A stretch of 64,000 bases of DNA, taken from Saccharothrix sp. S26. GTDB lineage: Bacteria > Actinomycetota > Actinomycetes > Mycobacteriales > Pseudonocardiaceae. The position numbers were made by a program, and so were the translations under genes. Below the pieces are notes generated by a model, which did no database searches, was not told the DNA's origin, and saw nothing but the letters and a program-made list of their open reading frames with translations. Where the stretch lies: NCBI RefSeq assembly GCF_021390395.1, contig NZ_JAJUWT010000020.1:1-64000 (forward strand), in the 5' to 3' direction. Of this stretch, positions 25,538 through 34,330 are shown piece by piece. The stretch's first letter is position 1, and each line of letters starts with the position of its first letter.

Positions 25538-25714
25538 CTGCGCTCCCTAATGGGTCAGACGCGCTCCTTTGCAGGGAGAGTGGCGTGCATCACCGGATCG
25601 TGTCAACAGCCACCCGTCCGAAGAATGGCCCGGATCGGGTGTGGCGGCGTTCACTCGAAGGTGTCAAGATGAGGCGTCCAATGGCTCGCTGACATACCTT
25701 TGGAGGTACTGCGG

Positions 25715-27055
25715 ATGCTCGCCGTGGAGGAGTTGCGCGTGCTCGTGGACGCCGGGGAGGTCGACACGGTCCTGGTCGCCGTGGTCGACATGCAGGGCCG
25801 CCTCCAGGGCAAGCGCTGCGCCGCGCGCTACTTCGTGGACGAGGTGCTGGCGCACTCCGCCGAGGGCTGCAACTACCTGCTGGCCGTGGACGTGGAGATG
25901 AACACCGTGGGCGGCTACGCCATGTCGTCGTGGGACAGCGGCTACGGCGACTTCGTGATGAAGCCCGACCTGGCCACGCTGCGCCGCGTCCCGTGGCACG
26001 AGGGCACCGCGCTGGTCCTGTGCGACCTCGTCTGGGAGGACGGCTCACCGGTGGCGGCCTCGCCGCGGCAGATCCTCAAGCGCCAGCTCGACCGCCTCGC
26101 CGAACGGGGGCTGAGCGCGTTCGTCGGCACGGAGCTGGAGTTCATCGTCTTCGACAACACCTACGAGGACGCCTGGGACCGCGGCTACCGCGGCCTCACG
26201 CCGGCCAACCAGTACAACGTGGACTACTCGTTGCTCGGCACGGCGCGGATCGAGCCGCTGCTGCGCTCCATCCGCAACCACATGGCGGGCGCGGGCATGG
26301 TGGTCGAGTCGGCCAAGGGCGAGTGCAACCCCGGCCAGCACGAGATCGCGTTCCGCTACACCGAGGCACTGGCGACCTGCGACAACCACAGCATCTACAA
26401 GACCGGCGCGAAGGAGATCGCGGCCCAGCAGGGCAAGTCGATCACGTTCATGGCCAAGTACAACGAGCGCGAGGGCAGCTCCTGCCACATCCACCTCAGC
26501 CTGCGCGCGGCCGACGGCGAGCCGGTGTTCGCCGAGGGGCACGGCATGGCGAAGCTCATGGAGCACTTCATGGCCGGTCAGCTGGCCGCGCTGCGCGAGC
26601 TGACCTACTTCCTCGCCCCGAACATCAACTCCTACAAGCGGTTCGCCCAGGGCAGCTTCGCGCCGACCGCGGTCGCGTGGGGCAAGGACAACCGGACGTG
26701 CGCGCTGCGCGTGGTCGGGCACGGCCAGTCGCTGCGGTTCGAGAACCGGGTGCCCGGCGCGGACGTGAACCCGTACCTGGCCGTCGCCGCGCTGATCGCG
26801 GCCGGCCTGCACGGCGTGGAGAACGAGCTGCCGCTGGAGGAGGAGTTCGTCGGCAACGCCTACGCCTCCGACAAGCCGACCGTGCCCGCCACGCTGCGCG
26901 ACGCCGCGTCGCTGCTGGCCCGAAGCGAGCTGGCGCGTGAGGCGTTCGGGCAGGACGTGGTCGAGCACTACCTCAACGCGGCCCGGGTGGAGCTGGCCGC
27001 GTTCGACTCGGCGGTGACGGACTGGGAGCGCATCCGTGGTTTCGAACGGCTCTAG
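25715..27055 (+). CDS. glnA4: GlnA4-like gamma-glutamylethanolamide synthetase
   Basis: 446 aa glutamine-synthetase fold. The N-terminal beta-grasp (VLVAVVDMQGRLQGKRCAAR) and catalytic domain with metal-binding GTELEFIVFD, GECNPGQHEIAF, CHIHLSL and SFRFENR-like LRFENRVPG are visible. It lacks GlnA-type regulatory features and resembles Streptomyces GlnA4, which ligates glutamate to ethanolamine. ATG 25715 has GGAGGT 7 nt upstream. It overlaps the following hydrolase gene by 20 nt. A polyamine ligase (GlnA2/3) is the alternative, but the adjacent ethanolamine permease favours GlnA4. Confidence 0.85.
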   Translation: MLAVEELRVLVDAGEVDTVLVAVVDMQGRLQGKRCAARYFVDEVLAHSAEGCNYLLAVDVEMNTVGGYAMSSWDSGYGDFVMKPDLATLRRVPWHEGTALVLCDLVWEDGSPVAASPRQILKRQLDRLAERGLSAFVGTELEFIVFDNTYEDAWDRGYRGLTPANQYNVDYSLLGTARIEPLLRSIRNHMAGAGMVVESAKGECNPGQHEIAFRYTEALATCDNHSIYKTGAKEIAAQQGKSITFMAKYNEREGSSCHIHLSLRAADGEPVFAEGHGMAKLMEHFMAGQLAALRELTYFLAPNINSYKRFAQGSFAPTAVAWGKDNRTCALRVVGHGQSLRFENRVPGADVNPYLAVAALIAAGLHGVENELPLEEEFVGNAYASDKPTVPATLRDAASLLARSELAREAFGQDVVEHYLNAARVELAAFDSAVTDWERIRGFERL

Positions 27056-27761
27056 GGCACGGCCGTTGATCGGCGTGAGCACGTACCTCGAACGCGCGAA
27101 GTTCGGCGTCTGGGACGTGGAAGCGGCGGTGCTGCACCGCGACTACCTCGACTCGGTGGTGCGCGCGGGCGGCAACCCCGTGCTGCTGCCGCCGGTCGGG
27201 GAGTGGGACGCCGACAGCGTCGCCTTCCTCGACGGCCTGGTGCTGGCGGGCGGCGCGGACGTCGACCCGGCGCTGTACGGGCGGCCGCGCGACCCGCGCA
27301 CCGGCCCGGCGCGGCCCGAGCGCGACGCGGTCGAGCTGAGCCTGGCCCGCGCGGCGCTGAAGCTGGACCTGCCGCTGCTGGCGGTGTGCCGGGGGATGCA
27401 GGTGCTCAACGTGGCGCTGGGCGGCACGCTGGTCCAGCACGTGGACGGCCACAACCCGGCGCCGGGGGTGTTCCAGCACACCGGCATCGCGGTCGCACCC
27501 GGGTCCGCGCTGGCCGGCGTCGTCGGCCTCGCGACCACCGTGTTCTGCCACCACCACCAGGCGTTGGACGTGCTCGGCGACGGCCTGCGGGTCGTCGCGA
27601 GCGCGCCGGACGGCACCCCGGAGGCCGTGGAGCTGCCGGGCACGCGGTTCGTGCTCGGCGTGCAGTCGCACCCCGAGGCCGACACCGAGGACGACCGCCT
27701 GTTCGCCGCGCTCGTCGGTGCGAGCCGGGACCGGGCACCCCGCGACGGAGGAGCGAAGTGA
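27036..27761 (+). CDS. Gamma-glutamyl hydrolase, class I amidotransferase-like (peptidase C26)
   Basis: 241 aa. Nucleophile elbow LLAVCRGMQVLN with Cys118, and the His212-Glu214 pair in QSHPEAD, complete the triad; LVLAGGADVDPALYG is the oxyanion region. This is the PuuD-type family that frees the amine product from gamma-glutamyl compounds. In this operon the expected substrate is gamma-glutamylglycine, giving glutamate and glycine. GTG 27036 starts inside the end of the ligase gene, and its stop overlaps the aldehyde dehydrogenase start by 4 nt (GTGA). Confidence 0.9.
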   Translation: MVSNGSRARPLIGVSTYLERAKFGVWDVEAAVLHRDYLDSVVRAGGNPVLLPPVGEWDADSVAFLDGLVLAGGADVDPALYGRPRDPRTGPARPERDAVELSLARAALKLDLPLLAVCRGMQVLNVALGGTLVQHVDGHNPAPGVFQHTGIAVAPGSALAGVVGLATTVFCHHHQALDVLGDGLRVVASAPDGTPEAVELPGTRFVLGVQSHPEADTEDDRLFAALVGASRDRAPRDGGAK

Positions 27762-29116
27762 CCACGTTCGACGTCATCAACCCGGCCACCGAGGAGGTGG
27801 TCCGCTCGGTGCCCCTGGCGAGTCTGGAGGAGACCGACGCGGCGATCGCCCGTGCCTCGGCGGCGCTGCCCGCGTGGCGCGCGGTCGCGCCGGGTGACCG
27901 CGCCCGGCTGTTGCGGCGGTTCGCCGAGGCGGTCGACGGCGCGCTGGAGGAGCTGGCGGCGCTGGAGGTGCTCAACGCCGGGCACACCATCGGCAACGCG
28001 CGGTGGGAGGCCGGGAACGTCCGCGACGTGCTGCACTACTACTCGGCCGCGCCGGAACGGCTGTTCGGCAGGCAGATCCCCGTGCCGGGCGGGCTGGACG
28101 TGACGTTCCACGAGCCGGTGGGCGTGGTCGGCGTGATCGTGCCGTGGAACTTCCCGATGCCGATCGCCGCGTGGGGCTTCGCGCCCGCGTTGGCGGCGGG
28201 GAACGCGGTGGTGCTCAAGCCGGCCGAGCTGACCCCGTTGACCGCCCTGCGGCTGGCGGAGCTGGCCCTGGAGGCGGGGATCCCGCCGGACGTGTTCCAG
28301 GTGCTGCCGGGTGCCGGCCCGGTCGTGGGGCAGCGGTTCGTCACGCACCCCGACGTGCGCAAGGTCGTGTTCACCGGGTCCACCCGGGTCGGCAAGCAGG
28401 TCATGGCCGGCTGCGCCGAGCAGGTGAAACGGGTGACGCTGGAGCTGGGCGGCAAGTCGGCCAACATCGTGTTCGCCGACGCCGACCTGGAGCGCGCCGC
28501 GGCCACCGCGCCGTACGGGGTGTTCGACAACGCGGGCCAGGACTGCTGCGCGCGGTCCCGCATCCTGGTGCAGGCGTCGGTCTACGACCGGTTCATGGAG
28601 CTGCTGGAGCCCGCCGTGAAGGGCGTCGTGGTCGGCGAGCCCGGCGACGAGGCCACCGAGATGGGGCCGTTGATCTCGGCCGCGCACCGGGAGAAGGTCG
28701 CGTCCTACGTGCCGTCCGACGCGCCGGTGGCGTTCCGGGGCTCGGCACCCTCCGGCGCGGGGTTCTGGTTCCCGCCCACGGTCCTGGCTCCGGTCGCGCC
28801 CGGTGACCGCGCGGCCGTGGAGGAGATCTTCGGGCCGGTGGTGGCCGTGCTGCCGTTCGCCGACGAGGAGGACGCGGTGCGGTTGGCCAACGACAGCGCC
28901 TACGGCCTGTCCGGGTCGATCTGGACGCGGGACGTGGGGCGGGCGCTGCGCGTCTCGCGTGCCGTCGAGGCCGGCAACCTGTCGGTCAACTCGCACTCGT
29001 CGGTGCGGTACTGGACCCCGTTCGGCGGGTTCAAGCAGTCCGGGTTGGGACGGGAGCTGGGGCCCGACGCCCTCGACTCGTTCACCGAGACCAAGAACGT
29101 CTTCATCGCTCACTGA
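27758..29116 (+). CDS. Aldehyde dehydrogenase
   Basis: 452 aa NAD(P)-dependent aldehyde dehydrogenase. Motifs: VPWNFPMPIAAW (cofactor), VTLELGGKSANIVFADADL with the general base Glu, and NAGQDCCARSRI with catalytic Cys263; EIFGPVV and KQSGLGRELG near the end. It resembles the aminobutyraldehyde/PuuC branch. In context it would oxidise gamma-glutamyl-glycolaldehyde-type aldehyde made from gamma-glutamylethanolamide. GTG 27758 has GGAGGAG upstream and overlaps the hydrolase gene by 4 nt. Confidence 0.9.
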   Translation: MTTFDVINPATEEVVRSVPLASLEETDAAIARASAALPAWRAVAPGDRARLLRRFAEAVDGALEELAALEVLNAGHTIGNARWEAGNVRDVLHYYSAAPERLFGRQIPVPGGLDVTFHEPVGVVGVIVPWNFPMPIAAWGFAPALAAGNAVVLKPAELTPLTALRLAELALEAGIPPDVFQVLPGAGPVVGQRFVTHPDVRKVVFTGSTRVGKQVMAGCAEQVKRVTLELGGKSANIVFADADLERAAATAPYGVFDNAGQDCCARSRILVQASVYDRFMELLEPAVKGVVVGEPGDEATEMGPLISAAHREKVASYVPSDAPVAFRGSAPSGAGFWFPPTVLAPVAPGDRAAVEEIFGPVVAVLPFADEEDAVRLANDSAYGLSGSIWTRDVGRALRVSRAVEAGNLSVNSHSSVRYWTPFGGFKQSGLGRELGPDALDSFTETKNVFIAH

Positions 29117-29127
29117 TTGGGAGAGAC

Positions 29128-29895
29128 ATGGTTGTGCGACTTGAGGGCCGGGTTGCCGTGGTGACCGGCGGCGGCAGCGGCATCGGGCTGGCGTCGGTGC
29201 GGCGGCTCGCGTCCGAGGGGGCGAAGGTCGTCGTCGCCGACGTCGACGCGGAGTCCGGCAAGGCGGCGGCCGACGAGGTGGGCGGGCTGTTCGTGCAGGT
29301 CGACGTGACCGACGAGGAGCAGGTGTCGGCGCTCTTCCAGACCGCTGTGGACACTTACGGGTCGCTGGACATCGCCTTCAACAACGCGGGCATCTCGCCG
29401 CCGGACGACGACTCGATCCTCACCACCGGCATCGACGCGTGGGACCGGGTGCAGAAGGTCAACCTGACGTCGGTGTACCTGTGCTGCAAGCACGCGATCC
29501 CGCACATGCTGGAACGCGGCCGGGGTTCGGTGATCAACACGGCGTCGTTCGTGGCCACGATGGGTGCGGCGACGTCCCAGATCTCCTACACCGCGTCCAA
29601 GGGAGGCGTGCTGGCGATGAGCCGCGAGCTGGGCGTGCAGTTCGCCCGGCAGGGCGTCCGGGTGAACGCGTTGTCGCCCGGACCGGTGAACACGCCGTTG
29701 CTGCGGGAGTTGTTCGCGAAGGACCCGGAGCGGGCCGCGCGGCGGCTGGTGCACGTGCCGCTGGGCCGGTTCGCCGAGCCGGAGGAGATCGCGGCGGCGG
29801 TGGCGTTTCTGGCCAGCGACGACTCGTCGTTCATCACGGCGTCGAACTTCCTGGTGGACGGCGGTATCGCCGGTGCCTACGTGACACCGCTGTGA
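29128..29895 (+). CDS. Short-chain dehydrogenase/reductase
   Basis: 255 aa classical SDR: TGGGSGIG cofactor motif (residues 13-20), NNAG, catalytic Ser in INTASF and YTASK, ending VDGGIAGAYVTPL. It lies 11 nt after the aldehyde dehydrogenase and overlaps the FadR-type regulator by one base (TGATG). In the cluster it could catalyse the alcohol-to-aldehyde step on gamma-glutamylethanolamide, the one reaction not covered by the other enzymes; this is inference. Confidence 0.9.
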   Translation: MVVRLEGRVAVVTGGGSGIGLASVRRLASEGAKVVVADVDAESGKAAADEVGGLFVQVDVTDEEQVSALFQTAVDTYGSLDIAFNNAGISPPDDDSILTTGIDAWDRVQKVNLTSVYLCCKHAIPHMLERGRGSVINTASFVATMGAATSQISYTASKGGVLAMSRELGVQFARQGVRVNALSPGPVNTPLLRELFAKDPERAARRLVHVPLGRFAEPEEIAAAVAFLASDDSSFITASNFLVDGGIAGAYVTPL

Positions 29896-30593
29896 TGCCG
29901 CTGGAGGACGCGTTGTTCCGCCCCGTGCGGGCGGGCAACGCGTTCGAGGAGACCGTGGAGCGGCTCATGCAGGCGATCCGGCTCGGCGTGGTCGGGCCGG
30001 GGGAGCGGTTGCCGGCGGAACGCGACCTGGCCACCCGGTTGGGTGTCAGTCGGGTGACGCTGCGTGAGGCGATCCGGTCGTTGCAGGACGCCGGGTACGT
30101 CGAGTCGCGGCGCGGCCGTTACGGCGGGACGTTCGTCAACTCGCCGCTGCCCGCGCCCGCCCCGGACCACCGGGTCGACCCCGGCGAGCTGGCCGACGCG
30201 CTGACGTTGCGCACGGCGGTGGAGACGGGTGCGGCGGAGTGCGCGGCGGGCCGCGCGCTGGGTCCGGTGGAGCGGCGCAACCTGCTGGCGCGGCTGGCCG
30301 AGTGCCGCGACGCGTCGGTCGACTCCTACCGGCGCAAGGACTCGCGGCTGCACCTGGCGATCGCCGAGGCGACCGGCTCGGCATCGCTCACCGCGGCCGT
30401 CGCCGACGCCCGGACCAGGGTCAACGCCCTGCTGGACCGGATACCGCTGCTGCCGCCCAACCTCGCGCACTCCAACGAGCAGCACGAGCTGATCGTGACG
30501 TACATCGTGGCGGGCGACCCGGAGGCCGCGCGGCGGGCGATGGCCGAGCACCTGGACGGCACGGCCCTGCTGCTGCGCGGCTTCCTGTCCTGA
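29895..30593 (+). CDS. FadR-type GntR transcriptional regulator
   Basis: 232 aa. An N-terminal winged helix (ERLPAERDLATRLGVSRVTLREAIRSL, about residues 35-62) and an all-helical FCD effector domain with metal-ligand-type residues (DSRLHLAIAEATGS, NEQHELIVTYIVAGD, MAEHLDG). Last gene of the operon and probably the local repressor for ethanolamine genes. Target sites may lie in the 25538-25714 divergent region, where GTGTCAA occurs twice (25600, 25661). Converges with 30596-31084 with only 2 nt between stops. Confidence 0.9.
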   Translation: MPLEDALFRPVRAGNAFEETVERLMQAIRLGVVGPGERLPAERDLATRLGVSRVTLREAIRSLQDAGYVESRRGRYGGTFVNSPLPAPAPDHRVDPGELADALTLRTAVETGAAECAAGRALGPVERRNLLARLAECRDASVDSYRRKDSRLHLAIAEATGSASLTAAVADARTRVNALLDRIPLLPPNLAHSNEQHELIVTYIVAGDPEAARRAMAEHLDGTALLLRGFLS

Positions 30594-30595
30594 CC

Positions 30596-31084
30596 TCAGC
30601 GCTCGAAGTCGCGTCCCGGCACGTGGTCCGGTCCGCGGTCGCCGCGTGGTCCGCGGTCGCCACGCTCGTCGAACCGCGAGTGACCGGGCCGGTCGGAGCC
30701 CACGCCGTAGCGGGGGTGGTGGTCGCGGTCGGCCACCGCCACGATCCCGCCGCCCAGGACGAGCCCGAGCAGGCCGACGGCGACGAGCTGGGTGGCCCGG
30801 TGCCTGACGAACCGGCCGACCCCTCCGGGCGGTGGCGGGTAGGAGCCGGGGTGCGCCGCGGCGGCCACCCGGTGGTCGATGGGCTGTCCAGGGGCGGGCT
30901 GCCCGGGCCCGGCGGCTGCGGCGGCGGGGTGCCCGGGTGTGGGGTGTCCGGCGGCTGCGGTCTGGTGGTCGGCGGGTTGTGCGGGCCCGGCGGTGGCGGC
31001 GGTCTGGTGGTCGGCCGGTGGGGTGGGGGTGCGGTCCGCCGTCGGGTCGGGGTTGGCGTGCGGCGGCTGGTTCGGGTCTGACAT
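30596..31084 (-). CDS. Pro/His/Ala-rich membrane protein
   Basis: 162 aa. The first 90 residues are low complexity (Pro, Ala, His, Thr, Gln, with repeats like PADHQTAA), then a basic patch and one TM helix (LVAVGLLGLVLGGGIVAVA, about 100-118), then a short Asp/Arg/Gly/His-rich tail (RGDRGPRGDRGPDHVPG). The cytoplasmic/extracellular arrangement and function are unknown. ATG 31084 has AGGAGG with 6-nt spacing. No family recognised. Confidence 0.75.
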   Translation of the reverse strand: MSDPNQPPHANPDPTADRTPTPPADHQTAATAGPAQPADHQTAAAGHPTPGHPAAAAAGPGQPAPGQPIDHRVAAAAHPGSYPPPPGGVGRFVRHRATQLVAVGLLGLVLGGGIVAVADRDHHPRYGVGSDRPGHSRFDERGDRGPRGDRGPDHVPGRDFER

Positions 31085-31183
31085 GGCGGACCTCCTGCTC
31101 TGCCGTGCTGGTCACCGCCATGGTGCTGGGTCGACCTGAGGGCAGGCTGACGATCGCCTGTCGGTCCGCTGTGAAACCGTCCC

Positions 31184-31227
31184 GTCAGCATGTGTTGACG
31201 CCCGCGCGGCCGTCAGCATATGTTGAC
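31184..31227 (+). promoter_or_regulatory. Promoter embedded in two palindromic operators
   Basis: GTCAGCATGTGTTGAC (31184-31199) and GTCAGCATATGTTGAC (31212-31227) are near-identical, near-palindromic 16-mers 28 bp apart. The first supplies TTGACG (31195-31200) and the second TATGTT (31219-31224), separated by 18 bp, a good -35/-10 pair. The ATG of the HTH gene at 31231 lies 6 nt after the -10, so the mRNA is probably leaderless. A dimeric regulator binding either copy would block the promoter; the small HTH protein encoded there is the obvious candidate. Confidence 0.7.
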
Positions 31228-31230
31228 GGC

Positions 31231-31443
31231 ATGGCAGCGATCGCCGATCTCGACCCGGCCGCGCACGGTGCCGACCCGGACGCCGGCCTGCGTGCCGTGG
31301 CCCGCCTGCGCCGGCTGGTCGAACAACTGGAAGCCGAGCACGTCGCCGCCGCGCGCCGGGCCGGCTGGTCGTGGCGCGACATCGCCACCCGCCTGGGCGT
31401 CACCAAGCAGACCGTCCACCGCAAGTACGGCCGAGAGGACTGA
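31231..31443 (+). CDS. Small helix-turn-helix protein
   Basis: 70 aa. A helical N-terminal half (LRAVARLRRLVEQLEAEHVAAARRAG) leads into a tri-helical HTH: WSWRDIATRLGVTKQTVHRKYG, like sigma region 4/resolvase-type domains. It likely binds the twin palindromes overlapping its own promoter. No ribosome site precedes ATG 31231, consistent with leaderless translation. It is followed 3 nt later by a Clp N-terminal domain gene, a pairing that recurs in actinomycetes. Confidence 0.8.
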   Translation: MAAIADLDPAAHGADPDAGLRAVARLRRLVEQLEAEHVAAARRAGWSWRDIATRLGVTKQTVHRKYGRED

Positions 31444-31446
31444 CCG

Positions 31447-32178
31447 GTGTTCCGAGGCGACCACCCCGACCTGAAACGCACCATCGGCCGCGCGCTCCAC
31501 CTCGCCCGCACCCTGGGCCACCCGCGCACGGGCAGCGAACACGTCCTGGCCGCTCTCGCCGACCTCCGGCCGGCCTCCGGCGCGCTCCCCGACGTCATGG
31601 CCCGCCACGGCGCGACCGCCGCCGCGATCGGGGACGCCGCGTACCTCGCCGCACCCCTCGGCGCGGGCGGCGCGGCGGACCGGGGGCTGCTCGGGACGCT
31701 CGGCGTCGACCTGGACCGCCTGGTCGGGGAGGGCGGGGCGTTGGACCGGCCGGCGGGCCGGGAGCCGCTGATCCCGTTCGGAGCGGCGAAGGCGCGCCGG
31801 CGCTGCGCCCGCCTGTCCCCGCCGCTCGGCCTGGACGCGCAGGCGGCCTACTCGGCGTCGTTGCGCCTGGCCCTGGCCCGCCGCGAGCGCGAGCACCGCC
31901 CCGAGCACCTCGCGCTGGCCCTGACCGCGCTGGACCCCGGCGTCGCGTGGGTGCTCAAGACCGCGGGCGTGGACCGGGCGGCCCTGCTCGCCGACCTGGC
32001 GGCGACCTTCCCGCCGCCGCGCCGCAACCCGCTGCTCGTCGTCGAACGCCGGCTCGGCCACCGCGTCCGCCACCGCGGCCTCGTCCGCCGCTACCAGCGC
32101 ACCACCGGACGGGCCGTGACCTCGGCCGACGCGCTGCCCGCCCTGATCCGGGGCGCCGCGGCTCACCCCAGCGGGTGA
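31447..32178 (+). CDS. Clp N-terminal repeat domain protein
   Basis: 243 aa. Two Clp N-type four-helix repeats: LKRTIGRALHLARTLGHPRTGSEHVLAAL and LDAQAAYSASLRLALARR ... HRPEHLALALTALD. No AAA+ module is present, so it cannot be a Clp ATPase; it may be a substrate adaptor or a protein-binding regulator. The C-terminal tail is Arg-rich. GTG 31447 is 3 nt after the HTH gene, so they form an operon under the palindromic promoter. Confidence 0.82.
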   Translation: MFRGDHPDLKRTIGRALHLARTLGHPRTGSEHVLAALADLRPASGALPDVMARHGATAAAIGDAAYLAAPLGAGGAADRGLLGTLGVDLDRLVGEGGALDRPAGREPLIPFGAAKARRRCARLSPPLGLDAQAAYSASLRLALARREREHRPEHLALALTALDPGVAWVLKTAGVDRAALLADLAATFPPPRRNPLLVVERRLGHRVRHRGLVRRYQRTTGRAVTSADALPALIRGAAAHPSG

Positions 32179-32281
32179 TCCGCGGGGCACCGCAGCGGCC
32201 GAGCCGGTGCGCCGGAAAAGGACTCGGTGAGCACCGATAACATCTTCGGCACAAGACCCGACCCGACACCGAGGAGTCACC

Positions 32282-34330
32282 GTGTCCCAGCCACGTCCCG
32301 CAGCCGCTCTCGCCCCACCGCGCGTGGTGGTGACGGCGGGGACCACCGCGGGGACGGCGGTGCGTGAAGCGGGGCTGCCGGGCAAGGGCCCGGACGCCGT
32401 CGTGGTCGTGCGCGACCCCGAGGGCCACCTGCGCGACCTGTCGTGGACGCCGCGGGTCGACGTCGAGGTGGAGGCGGTCGCCGCCGACACCGAGGACGGC
32501 CGCAGCGTCATCCGGCACTCCGCCGCGCACGTGCTCGCGCAAGCCGTGCAGCAGCAGTTCCCCGAGGCCAAGCTGGGCATCGGCCCGCCGGTCAAGGACG
32601 GCTTCTACTACGACTTCCAGGTCGACAAGCCGTTCACGCTCGACGACCTCGCCGCGCTGGAGAAGCGCATGAAGGCGATCATCAAGGGCGCGCAGCGGTT
32701 CAACCGGCGCGTGGTCGAGTCGGTCGACGCGGCCAAGGTCGAGCTGGCCGCGGAGCCGTTCAAGCTCGAGCTGGTGGACATCAAGAGCGACGTCGACACC
32801 GCCGAGGTGATGGAGGTCGGCGGCGGCGAGCTGACGATCTACGACAACCTCGACCCGCGCTCCGGCGACCGCGTGTGGGGCGACCTGTGCCGCGGCCCGC
32901 ACGTGCCGACGACCAAGCACATCCCGGCGTTCAAGCTGACCCGCGTGGCCGCCGCGTACTGGCGCGGCAACGAGAAGAACCCGCAGCTCCAGCGCATCTA
33001 CGGCACGGCGTGGGAGTCGCAGGAGGCGCTGGACGCCTACCTGGAGCTGCTGGCCGAGGCCGAGCGCCGCGACCACCGCAAGCTCGGCGTCGAGCTGGAC
33101 CTGTTCAGCTTCCCGGACGAGATCGGCTCCGGCCTGGCGGTGTTCCACCCCAAGGGCGGCATCATCCGCAAGGCCATGGAGGACTACTCGCGCGCCCGCC
33201 ACACCGAGGAGGGCTACGAGTTCGTCTACTCGCCGCACATCACCAAGGGCAACCTGTTCGAGACGTCCGGTCACCTCGACTGGTACCGCGAGGGCATGTA
33301 CCCGGCGATGCACCTCGACGCCGAGCTCAACGAGGACGGCACCGTCCGCAAGCCCGGCCAGGACTACTACCTCAAGCCGATGAACTGCCCGTTCCACGAC
33401 CTGATCTTCAAGTCGCGCGGGCGGTCCTATCGCGAGCTGCCGCTGCGGATGTTCGAGTTCGGCGGTGTGTACCGGTACGAGAAGTCCGGCGTGGTGCACG
33501 GCCTGACCCGGGTGCGCGGCATGACGCAGGACGACGCGCACATCTTCTGCACGCCAGACCAGGTGCAGGACGAGCTGAAGTCGCTGCTGTCCTTCGTGCT
33601 CGGGCTGCTGCGCGACTACGGCCTCGACGACTTCTACCTGGAGCTGTCGACCCGCAACCCGGAGAAGTCCGTCGGTTCCGACGAGGTGTGGGAGAAGGCG
33701 ACGGAGGCGCTGCGGGTCGCGGCCGAGGACTCGGGCCTGGAGCTGGTGCCCGACCCGGGCGGTGCGGCGTTCTACGGGCCGAAGATCTCGGTGCAGGCCA
33801 AGGACGCGCTGGGCCGCACCTGGCAGATGTCGACCATCCAGGTGGACTTCAACCTGCCGGAGCGGTTCGAGCTGGAGTACACCGGCCCGGACGGCAACCG
33901 GCAGCGCCCGGTCATGATCCACCGCGCGTTGTTCGGCTCGGTGGAGCGGTTCTTCGGCGTGCTGACCGAGCACTACGCGGGCGCGTTCCCGGCGTGGCTC
34001 GCGCCGGTGCAGGTGGTGGGCATCCCGATCGCCGACGAGCACGTCGACCACCTGCTCGCGGTGGCCCGGCAGCTCAAGGCCAAGGGCATCCGGGTCGAGG
34101 TGGACGCCTCCGACGACCGGATGCAGAAGAAGATCCGCAACCACACCACGCAGAAGGTGCCGTTCATGCTGCTGGCGGGGGCCAAGGACGTGGAGCAGGG
34201 CGCGGTGTCGTTCCGGTTCCGCGACGGCACCCAGGTCAACGGCGTGCCGGTCGAGCGTGCGGTCGAGACGGTCGTGGACTGGGTGGCCCGGCGCGAGAAC
34301 GCCTCGCCCACGGCGGAACTCGTCCAGTGA
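32282..34330 (+). CDS. thrS: Threonyl-tRNA synthetase
   Basis: 682 aa class II synthetase. TGS-like N-terminus, editing domain with HSAAH (about residues 78-82), catalytic core including MNCPFH (zinc-site Cys, about 366) and MIHRALFGSVERFFGVL (motif 3), and an anticodon-binding C-terminus (APVQVVGIPIADEHVDH). It charges tRNA-Thr. GTG 32282 starts the conserved block also found in mycobacteria (thrS, Ap4A phosphorylase, pgsA, patA, pimA, NUDIX). It overlaps the HIT gene by 4 nt. No T-box was recognised in the 103-bp leader. Confidence 0.97.
   Translation: MSQPRPAAALAPPRVVVTAGTTAGTAVREAGLPGKGPDAVVVVRDPEGHLRDLSWTPRVDVEVEAVAADTEDGRSVIRHSAAHVLAQAVQQQFPEAKLGIGPPVKDGFYYDFQVDKPFTLDDLAALEKRMKAIIKGAQRFNRRVVESVDAAKVELAAEPFKLELVDIKSDVDTAEVMEVGGGELTIYDNLDPRSGDRVWGDLCRGPHVPTTKHIPAFKLTRVAAAYWRGNEKNPQLQRIYGTAWESQEALDAYLELLAEAERRDHRKLGVELDLFSFPDEIGSGLAVFHPKGGIIRKAMEDYSRARHTEEGYEFVYSPHITKGNLFETSGHLDWYREGMYPAMHLDAELNEDGTVRKPGQDYYLKPMNCPFHDLIFKSRGRSYRELPLRMFEFGGVYRYEKSGVVHGLTRVRGMTQDDAHIFCTPDQVQDELKSLLSFVLGLLRDYGLDDFYLELSTRNPEKSVGSDEVWEKATEALRVAAEDSGLELVPDPGGAAFYGPKISVQAKDALGRTWQMSTIQVDFNLPERFELEYTGPDGNRQRPVMIHRALFGSVERFFGVLTEHYAGAFPAWLAPVQVVGIPIADEHVDHLLAVARQLKAKGIRVEVDASDDRMQKKIRNHTTQKVPFMLLAGAKDVEQGAVSFRFRDGTQVNGVPVERAVETVVDWVARRENASPTAELVQ

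Noticed and set aside
32179..32281. T-box leader of the threonyl-tRNA synthetase gene
   Set aside because: The leader is only 103 bp and the conserved T-box AGGGTGGNACCGCG-type motif is not seen.
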